NCBI GenBank assembly: GCA_963711675.1
Contig: CAVQFB010000006.1
Span: 186,001 to 250,000, forward strand
DNA length: 64,000 bases
Reading direction: 5' to 3'
DNA from: CAVQFB01 sp963711675
GTDB taxonomy: Bacteria; Acidobacteriota; Terriglobia; Terriglobales; Acidobacteriaceae
The stretch's first letter is position 1, and the number at the start of each line of letters is the position of its first letter. Shown in pieces: positions 58,036 to 64,000 of the stretch. The translations under genes were made by a program, and so were the position numbers. The notes beneath the pieces are model-generated. The model did not search any database. It was not told the origin of the DNA and saw only the letters and a program-made list of their open reading frames with translations.

Positions 58036-58071
58036 TCAGTGTCGCCGAGCGCCCTGCAAGCGTCCCGGTCG

Positions 58072-58569
58072 CTACTCTACAATTGCCAGCACGTCCCCTG
58101 CGTTGACGGCAGCACCTTGCGCGGTCAGTATTTTTTTCACGATGCCCCTTTTGGGCGACTTGATTTCGTTCTGCATCTTCATGGCTTCGACCACGAGGAT
58201 GCCCTGACCCGCTTCTGCCTCTGCCCCTTCCTTCACCAGCAGACGGACGACTTTTCCTGGCATGGGTGCGATCAGCTTCTTTGGCCCCTTCGCCCCCTCT
58301 CCGCTTTCTTTCCGTGCGCGCAGCGAGCGCGGATCGCGTATTTCCGCCGCATATCGTGCGCTTCCGACCCACAAGTGCATGTCGAGAGCGGTTGTCTCGC
58401 GCTTGATCTCGTACGCCTTTCCGTCGATGAGCAAGGACAGGACATCCCGCCGAGTGAGTACCGCGTCCATCTGCACTTCGCGGCCATCAAGGCGGCACAG
58501 CCACTTCCCGTCCGCCTGGCTCAACTCCAGCCGGTAGCCCTTCCCGTCAATGGATACGTCGTAGACCAT
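58072..58569 (-). CDS. accB: Biotin carboxyl-carrier protein of an acyl-CoA carboxylase
   Basis: A 165-aa protein with C-terminal biotinyl domain (APMPGKVVRLLVKEGAEAEAGQ, VVEAMKMQNEI with the biotinylated Lys, and NAGDVLAIVE). The N-terminal half (MVYDVSIDGKGYRLELS) resembles the BCCP of propionyl- or acetyl-CoA carboxylases. Encoded 38 bp after accC. The carboxyltransferase subunit is not in the window, so the acyl-CoA substrate is open. Confidence 0.85.
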   Translation of the reverse strand: MVYDVSIDGKGYRLELSQADGKWLCRLDGREVQMDAVLTRRDVLSLLIDGKAYEIKRETTALDMHLWVGSARYAAEIRDPRSLRARKESGEGAKGPKKLIAPMPGKVVRLLVKEGAEAEAGQGILVVEAMKMQNEIKSPKRGIVKKILTAQGAAVNAGDVLAIVE

Positions 58570-58607
58570 TTAAACCGTCTTCAGTTCTCTGATTACAATT
58601 TCTAAAC

Positions 58608-60137
58608 CTAGTGCAACGCCTCGCTGCGACCGACGCGCTTCCAGGTAGAACGCGCTGTGTCGGACGCAGTCTTACCCGCACGGTCGGCTCGGGTGCCGTT
58701 CGTGAGGCCGGCTGCCGGATCTAGCACTGCAAAGAGTCCTGCGGCGATCGCCGCCACCTCAGCCCCCTCGCTATCGGACAGTTCCAACCTTGCGCCGCGT
58801 TCCAGCAGACGATCGAGGTATCCGGTGTCGACCTTGCCTTCCTGAAACTCGTGATCCCGAAGAACACGGCGAAACAAGGAAATGTTCGTCTTGATGCCGC
58901 CGACAAAATATTCATTGAGCGCGCGCACCAATCGGGAAATCGCCTGGGGACGATCCGTTCCGTACCCGATCAGCTTAGCCAGCAGCGGATCATAGTCGAT
59001 GGGCACGTTCCAGCCTTCGTACATGCCGCTATCCCGGCGAATGCCCGGCCCGGAAGGCGCCAGCAGAAGTGTGATCTTGCCCGGACTTGGGAAAAACTGG
59101 TTGTCCGGATCCTCCGCGTAAATGCGGCACTCGATGGCGTGTCCGCGGATGCGGACATCTTCCTGCGAGAAGGGCAGCTTTTCTCCTGCCGCGATCCTGA
59201 TCTGCAGATGCACTAGGTCGAGCCCGGTTATCAACTCCGTGACCGGATGCTCCACCTGCAACCGCGTATTCATCTCGAGAAAGTAGAAATTCTTCTGCTG
59301 GTCGACCAGAAACTCCACCGTCCCCGCGTTCGTGTAACCAGCAGCCTGTGCGACCTTCACCGCAACCTCCCCCATGCGGCGGCGCATATCAGGATCAACC
59401 AGCGGCGAGGGTGCCTCCTCGAGAACCTTCTGATGGCGCCGCTGGATCGAGCACTCGCGTTCGCCAAGGTACACGGTGTTCCCATGCTCATCGGCCAGCA
59501 CCTGCATTTCGATGTGGCGGGGATTGACGATCGCCTTCTCGATGTAAACCTCGCCGTCGCCAAAGGACCTTTGTGCTTCGCTCTGCGCTCCTTCCAGGGC
59601 CGAGCGAAGATCCTCGGGCACATGCACCAGGCGCATCCCTTTGCCGCCACCACCTGCGGCAGCCTTCAGCATGACTGGATAACCGATCTTCTTTGCAACC
59701 CGTTCTGCTTCTTCAGGAGACTCCAGGCCACGTGACGTTCCGGGCACGAAAGGCACGCCTGCCTTTTCCATCTCCTGACGCGCCCGCGTCTTCGAGCCCA
59801 TCATTTCCATCGACGCTGCCGTCGGACCGATAAACTTCACACCCGCATCAGCGCACGCCCTGGCGAATTTCGCGTTCTCTGATAGAAAACCGTAGCCCGG
59901 GTGGATGGCGTCCGCTCCCGACTTTTTCGCCGCGTCAAGGATCTTCCCGATATTCAGATACGATTCTGCCGCCGGCGGTGGGCCGATGTGGTACGCCTCG
60001 TCCGCCTTGCGCACGTGCAGCGCCGCCCGGTCGACGTCGGAATACACCGCCACCGCAGCAATACCCATCTCGCGGCACGCTCGGATGACACGCACTGCGA
60101 TCTCGCCACGGTTGGCAATGAGGATTTTCTTGAACAT
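58608..60137 (-). CDS. accC: Biotin carboxylase subunit
   Basis: A 509-aa protein of the AccC/biotin-carboxylase family: KILIANRGEIAVRVIRA, IHPGYGFLSENA, KAAAGGGGKGMR (ATP loop), EKAIVNPRHIEMQVL, FLEMNTRLQVEHPVTE and ECRIYAEDP. A 55-residue C-terminal extension (LSDSEGAEVAAIAAGLFAVL) exceeds the 450-aa E. coli enzyme and is typical of acyl-CoA carboxylase alpha subunits without a fused carrier. It uses ATP and bicarbonate to carboxylate biotin on the downstream carrier. Confidence 0.95.
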   Translation of the reverse strand: MFKKILIANRGEIAVRVIRACREMGIAAVAVYSDVDRAALHVRKADEAYHIGPPPAAESYLNIGKILDAAKKSGADAIHPGYGFLSENAKFARACADAGVKFIGPTAASMEMMGSKTRARQEMEKAGVPFVPGTSRGLESPEEAERVAKKIGYPVMLKAAAGGGGKGMRLVHVPEDLRSALEGAQSEAQRSFGDGEVYIEKAIVNPRHIEMQVLADEHGNTVYLGERECSIQRRHQKVLEEAPSPLVDPDMRRRMGEVAVKVAQAAGYTNAGTVEFLVDQQKNFYFLEMNTRLQVEHPVTELITGLDLVHLQIRIAAGEKLPFSQEDVRIRGHAIECRIYAEDPDNQFFPSPGKITLLLAPSGPGIRRDSGMYEGWNVPIDYDPLLAKLIGYGTDRPQAISRLVRALNEYFVGGIKTNISLFRRVLRDHEFQEGKVDTGYLDRLLERGARLELSDSEGAEVAAIAAGLFAVLDPAAGLTNGTRADRAGKTASDTARSTWKRVGRSEALH

Positions 60138-60278
60138 ACCCAGAAGGGCGGCGGACGTATACCCAACCTGTCATTGTACTGAAGTTGCACGGCACACAAG
60201 GTGGCGCCGCGCCAAGTTGGGGAATCTCTTCGTAGCACATATGATTAGGGCGTATTTCGAGTTTTGCCACCACTCTGA

Positions 60279-61862
60279 ATGGCCGATCGAGACGCAGTGA
60301 TCGAAAATCCGCCTCAAGAAATACAGATCCTTCGCCGCCGGAATGCAATGAACGGCCTGGCTGTAGCGATATTGATGGTGATCGCGGGTGTCTTGCGATT
60401 TCAGCAAATCTCGAAAAAGTCCTTCTGGTTCGATGAAGGTGTCAGCGTCGCGATCGCGCGGCTCGACTGGTACAACTTCGCAAGGCTGCTATGGCGTCGC
60501 GAAGCCAACATGTCGCTGTACTATCTTCTGCTGCGGGGATGGCTGCACTTTGGCCACAGCGAAGCCTTCATTCGTGCCCTTTCGGTACTAGCTGCTGTAG
60601 CCACCATTCCAGTTCTCTATTGCCTCGGCCGTCAGCTCTTCGACCGCCGCGTCGGGCTGATCGCCGCCACGCTGCTGACGGTCAACGCCTTTCACATCGC
60701 CTATTCGCAGGAGGCACGTTCGTATTCGCTCTTCGTGTTACTCAGTACATTGTCCGTTCTTTACTTCGTGCGAAGCGTACAGGATCCCTCTCCGCACAAC
60801 CGGCGCATGCATATCGCAACCAGTGCTCTGGCCGTGTACGCGCATTTCTTCGCGATTCTGCTGGTCGTTACGGAGTGGCTCTCGCTGAAACTTTACGAAC
60901 GGCGGGACGCGTCGCATCAGCTGCGAAACAGCTGGCGATGGATAGCAGGACTATCAGCGCCCATCTTGATATTTGTAGCCGTCACGGGTGCGGGGCCACT
61001 GGCCTGGATCCCTCGCCCCGGCCTTCATGATCTCTACCGATTGTTCCTGTGGCTCAGCGGCGACGGGGGATGGATTTTGCTGCTGATTTACGCTCTCGGC
61101 TGTCTTCCGGCGTGGATGGCGGCAATCGAGCGATCCCCCGCCCAGGCCGCTGATTCGAATCGCTGGAAATACGGCCTCCTGTTCCTTTGGCTCGTTTTTC
61201 CACTCGCGTTCATCCTCCTCGTGTCGCGGCTTCGGCCGCTTTTTTTGGACCGCTATTTCCTTTTCCTTGTCCCGGGCTTTGCCTTGACCGCGGCCGCAGG
61301 ACTGGTCCGGCTGCCCTCGAAATGGCTCACTGTGCTCGGCCTGGTGCTGCTCCTCGTTTTCTCGTTCGCCGGCTTGGGCACCTACTACGATCACGACTTC
61401 GATCTCGAACATGAGGACTGGCGCTCTGCCACGCGCTATGTGCTCGACCACGCCCAGCCTGGCGATGCCATCATCTTCCATACAGGCATGGGCCGCATGC
61501 CCTACGAATACTATCGATGGGATTCGCCTGGCCCGCTCGTGATTTTTCCGCATCACGGCGAAAGAATTACCTTCCGTGATTTCTACGGCCATCCGGACGA
61601 GGAGTTCCTGAGCATGATTCCGTCACGTTATCCGCGCGTTTGGGTTGTCTTCAGCCACAATCAGGTGGGATTGGGCCTCGGCGCGGATGCTCTGAGCAAG
61701 CGCATCATGCAGATGTTCGCGGCTTCCTACGCTCACTCCCAGGCACAGAGTTTCGCGGGCGTGGAGGTTTACCTCTACAGCGACAGTCGCGGCGCCGCAA
61801 CCAATGATGGCCTTCCACGGCCGCCTTCTCCGACTTCAAATTCTGTACCAGCGCCACACTGA
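60279..61862 (+). CDS. GT39/ArnT-type membrane glycosyltransferase 1
   Basis: A 527-aa protein with about 11-13 membrane segments. The DE motif in SFWFDEGVSVAI after the first helix and HIAYSQEARSYSLFVLLS are typical of GT39/PMT_2 family enzymes that use polyprenyl-phosphate sugars at the outer face of the inner membrane. A start at ATG 60348 (MNGLAVAILMVI) is also possible. It is followed 31 bp later by a second gene of the same type. Confidence 0.8.
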   Translation: MADRDAVIENPPQEIQILRRRNAMNGLAVAILMVIAGVLRFQQISKKSFWFDEGVSVAIARLDWYNFARLLWRREANMSLYYLLLRGWLHFGHSEAFIRALSVLAAVATIPVLYCLGRQLFDRRVGLIAATLLTVNAFHIAYSQEARSYSLFVLLSTLSVLYFVRSVQDPSPHNRRMHIATSALAVYAHFFAILLVVTEWLSLKLYERRDASHQLRNSWRWIAGLSAPILIFVAVTGAGPLAWIPRPGLHDLYRLFLWLSGDGGWILLLIYALGCLPAWMAAIERSPAQAADSNRWKYGLLFLWLVFPLAFILLVSRLRPLFLDRYFLFLVPGFALTAAAGLVRLPSKWLTVLGLVLLLVFSFAGLGTYYDHDFDLEHEDWRSATRYVLDHAQPGDAIIFHTGMGRMPYEYYRWDSPGPLVIFPHHGERITFRDFYGHPDEEFLSMIPSRYPRVWVVFSHNQVGLGLGADALSKRIMQMFAASYAHSQAQSFAGVEVYLYSDSRGAATNDGLPRPPSPTSNSVPAPH

Positions 61863-61893
61863 CGTAATCCGCGTGCTACATTTCTGAGCGACC

Positions 61894-63507
61894 ATGCCGC
61901 CTCCGAATCCGCCTCCGGGAAAAGCGTCCGATTGGCCTGACGGATGGGTTCTCTTTGTGCTGCTCGCAGCCGGTTTTGCCGCGCGTCTGGCCCTTGCCGC
62001 CAGCACCTTTCTCAATCCCGACGAAGCTTTGCATTACTGGCTCTCTGTGCAACCTTCGCTAAGACTCGCCTACCGGGCAAGTCTTACGACAGTGCATCCG
62101 CCACTGCTCATCCTCTTTCTCTATTTCTGGCGATCGGTCGGTCATTCCGAACTGATGCTTCGATTGCCGTCTGTCGCCGCGGGAATGGGATTTGCCTGGA
62201 TCGGCTTTAAGTGGCTCGTGCGAGTCGCCAACCGCAGAATCGCCACCTTTGGCCTCATTCTGCTTTTGTTTTCGCCTTCACTCATCGCGCTCACGGCGGA
62301 AGTGCGCCAGTACGCTTTCCTCTTGCTCTTCATCTCCGCCAGCCTCTACTTATTCGATAGCGCGATCGGTGAATCTTCAAGCACGAAGATGGCGATCTCC
62401 GGTGCAGCGCTTCTGCTCGCGTTGTTGACGCACTATTCCGCCCTGCTGTTCGCCATGGCGCTGGGAGTTTATAGTCTGCTGCGCCTCTACCCGCTGCGCA
62501 AACAGACCACGCTGGTGGGCGTATGGATCGCGACCCAGATTACCTGCCTTGCCGTCGGCGCTTACTTGTTTGCCTCTCACATCGCAATGCTGCGTGCGCA
62601 AGGTGTGGTGCAGGATATCGCCGACACCTGGCTGCGGGCCTCGGTATTCCATCGGGGCGAGACCAGCCTGCCATTTTTCTTGGGCAGGCAGACGCTGCGG
62701 CTGTTCCGCTACCTCTTCGGGCAGCCCGCGATAGGACCGGTGGGATTGATATTTTTCGTGTGGGGCATCTGCGTACTTCTCCGTACAAAGCAGCCGACGC
62801 CGCTTGCTCCCAGCCCCAGACACCTTACTGTCCTGCTGCTCGCCCCATTACTCATCAACATCGCTTTAACGGGCGTTTATCCCTACGGAGGCACGCGTCA
62901 CAACTCCTTCCTTGCACTGTTCGTGATGACGGCGGTGAGCTCCGCTCTGGGCTCACTGCAATTCGGCTCAAGGTGGGCCCTTCCCGCTGTCGTGATCGCA
63001 GTCCTCGGGATCAGCAACATCTCTCCTTCACCGGGTGGCCCTTATATTCGCCCGCGAGACCAGCAATCGAAACTGATGCACCAAGCCATTGACTTTCTGC
63101 GCCAATCAGCCCTCCCGGGCTCAATCATTCAGAGCGATTACCAAGGCGCTCTCGTCCTTGGCTACTATCTCTGCGATGCGAGAGTCGTTCTGGTGGAATC
63201 GTCGCCGGATCCTTATCCTCAATTCGCATGCGGCCGCTACAGCGTTGTAACGACCGACGCCCGTCATTGGTCCTTCAGCCCCAAGGCCTTCCCTCTCGAG
63301 GTGGAGAAGATGGCCACGGAGCATCACCTGGGCCGAGGATCAGAACTGTGGCTGTTTCAGACGGGATGGGGCATCGCTTCAGATCGCGATTGGCCGACAG
63401 CGCTAGCCACAGTTGGCTGTAGCCAGCCCGCCAAGTTCGGCCGTGACATTTCAGTTTGCAGAGTCGCGCCAGACAATACATCCAGCGCAGCAACCGATCC
63501 GCAATAA
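61894..63507 (+). CDS. GT39/ArnT-type membrane glycosyltransferase 2
   Basis: A 537-aa protein with many membrane segments, NPDEALHYWLSVQPSLR after the first helix and SLIALTAEVRQYAFLLLFIS. The order of motifs matches gene 1, so the pair is probably a tandem duplicate that has diverged. The C-terminal soluble domain has four Cys (YLCDARVVL, QFACGRYS, VGCSQPAK, SVCRVAP). It may modify lipid A or envelope proteins. Ends before a good terminator. Confidence 0.8.
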   Translation: MPPPNPPPGKASDWPDGWVLFVLLAAGFAARLALAASTFLNPDEALHYWLSVQPSLRLAYRASLTTVHPPLLILFLYFWRSVGHSELMLRLPSVAAGMGFAWIGFKWLVRVANRRIATFGLILLLFSPSLIALTAEVRQYAFLLLFISASLYLFDSAIGESSSTKMAISGAALLLALLTHYSALLFAMALGVYSLLRLYPLRKQTTLVGVWIATQITCLAVGAYLFASHIAMLRAQGVVQDIADTWLRASVFHRGETSLPFFLGRQTLRLFRYLFGQPAIGPVGLIFFVWGICVLLRTKQPTPLAPSPRHLTVLLLAPLLINIALTGVYPYGGTRHNSFLALFVMTAVSSALGSLQFGSRWALPAVVIAVLGISNISPSPGGPYIRPRDQQSKLMHQAIDFLRQSALPGSIIQSDYQGALVLGYYLCDARVVLVESSPDPYPQFACGRYSVVTTDARHWSFSPKAFPLEVEKMATEHHLGRGSELWLFQTGWGIASDRDWPTALATVGCSQPAKFGRDISVCRVAPDNTSSAATDPQ

Positions 63508-63525
63508 CAACTTCGCTCCAAAAGC

Positions 63526-63562
63526 AAAAGCCTCGTCGGCATCCCTGTCGAAGAGGCTTTTT
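63526..63562. terminator. Terminator between convergent genes
   Basis: AAAAGCCTC (63526-63534) and GAGGCTTTTT (63553-63562) form a 9-bp stem with an 18-nt loop. T and A runs at either end allow action on both strands, for the second glycosyltransferase gene and the convergent TPR gene. Confidence 0.85.
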
Positions 63563-63578
63563 GTTCTGAGGAAGAAAT

Positions 63579-64000
63579 CTACTTGTTCTGATCCATGGTG
63601 ATGCCCTGAGCCCCGGGCTGCTTTTCCGCCTTAGCTTTCTTGGTCGCCATGGTCTTGTCCACCCACTCATCTGCCGTTTTCAAATCGGCCGCGCGGGCAG
63701 CCGGATCTTCGCACTCGACATCGGCCTTCTCGCGGTAAAGTAGATTCAAGTACGCCATAGCATCGTCGTAGTCGGGACGTAGCTGTAGAGCTTTGTTTAG
63801 AGCGTCGATCCCGTCCTGAATCACCGGCCAGTTCTTATCCTTTAGACTGGCGCAGACTTTCTTGTCCTTCAACGGCTCTTCCGGCTTCAGACCAAGCTTG
63901 GCGCGCTCCTCCATGCGGGGCTGATAAGTCTGGGTCCAGTCGATCACGGCCACGGAATAATAAGGCTCGGGATCGTTGGGGTCGTTCTCGCTGGCCTTGC
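63579..64000 (-). CDS. C-terminal part of a TPR protein (runs off the window)
   Basis: The gene begins beyond 64000; visible are about 140 C-terminal residues. They hold a DPNDPEPYYSVAVIDWTQ TPR-like unit, GIDALNKALQLRPDYDDAMAYLNLLY and a Lys-rich tail (TKKAKAEKQPGAQG). No catalytic motif. It is probably an exported TPR lipoprotein; the N-terminus is needed to say more. Confidence 0.75.
   Translation of the reverse strand, partial: KASENDPNDPEPYYSVAVIDWTQTYQPRMEERAKLGLKPEEPLKDKKVCASLKDKNWPVIQDGIDALNKALQLRPDYDDAMAYLNLLYREKADVECEDPAARAADLKTADEWVDKTMATKKAKAEKQPGAQGITMDQNK

Overview
The window is a high-GC chromosomal segment of a Gram-negative bacterium. It carries an outer-membrane assembly set (LptD, BamD, SurA-like and DsbA-like lipoproteins), a nadC-birA-coaX block, many exported proteins with Acidobacteria-like character and a large load of intergenic palindromes. 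Together these suggest an Acidobacteriota (Terriglobia-type) genome. The placement is inferred from gene content and repeat style, since no rRNA or tRNA gene is visible.

Layout. 0-9 kb: a 40-bp tandem hairpin array, an exported DUF3108 protein, an exported TPR protein, a DUF2007 protein, a ComEC DNA-uptake channel in three reading frames, and a TrmA/RlmD-type RNA methyltransferase. 8.5-15.5 kb (minus strand): valS, nadC, birA, coaX and a hypothetical gene. 15.5-19 kb: an accessory stretch with a seven-bladed propeller protein built of 120-bp DNA repeats, a secreted protein, a transposase remnant and a truncated RAYT transposase between two inverted REP-like palindromes. 19-24.5 kb: DUF2306, an Ala-rich receiver protein, bamD and rpe. 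24.7-34.7 kb: transporters, a Yip1 protein with an amber codon, DinB, radical SAM, ACT-domain protein, amidohydrolase, adenosine deaminase, amino-acid permease and a 53-aa basic protein. 34.8-42 kb: PcrA/UvrD helicase, a DUF971 protein and a TetR-controlled DevCAB-like efflux operon with a visible operator. 42-48.4 kb: a lower-GC patch of small Cys-containing ORFs, rpmB, FKBP, RidA, Rel, a TIGR01777 protein and a Cys-rich exported protein. 48.4-64 kb: an APC permease, an RDD protein, lptD, larE, dsbA-like and surA-like genes, accC/accB, two GT39-type glycosyltransferases and the end of a TPR gene.

Two things stand out. First, eight intergenic two-hairpin modules (a 20-bp palindrome, 13-25 nt, then a 14-16-bp palindrome) have different stem sequences but intact pairing. 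All eight, and all five copies of a second dispersed repeat, lie in the same orientation whatever the direction of the genes. Second, six conserved genes, including the essential valS and lptD, are broken by single-base frameshifts, and a seventh carries an in-frame stop. Almost every shift is one extra base and none is in a long homopolymer. Consensus errors are the simplest explanation, but this needs checking against reads.

Functional links: lptD keeps the vicinal C-terminal cysteines and one N-terminal cysteine that form a disulfide in E. coli LptD, and it lies 1-2 kb upstream of a CPFC thiol-oxidoreductase and a SurA-like chaperone, suggesting a local LptD maturation cluster. TetR, permease, ATPase and adaptor genes form a self-regulated export operon. 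accC-accB supply two subunits of an acyl-CoA carboxylase, and BirA is the likely biotinylating enzyme.
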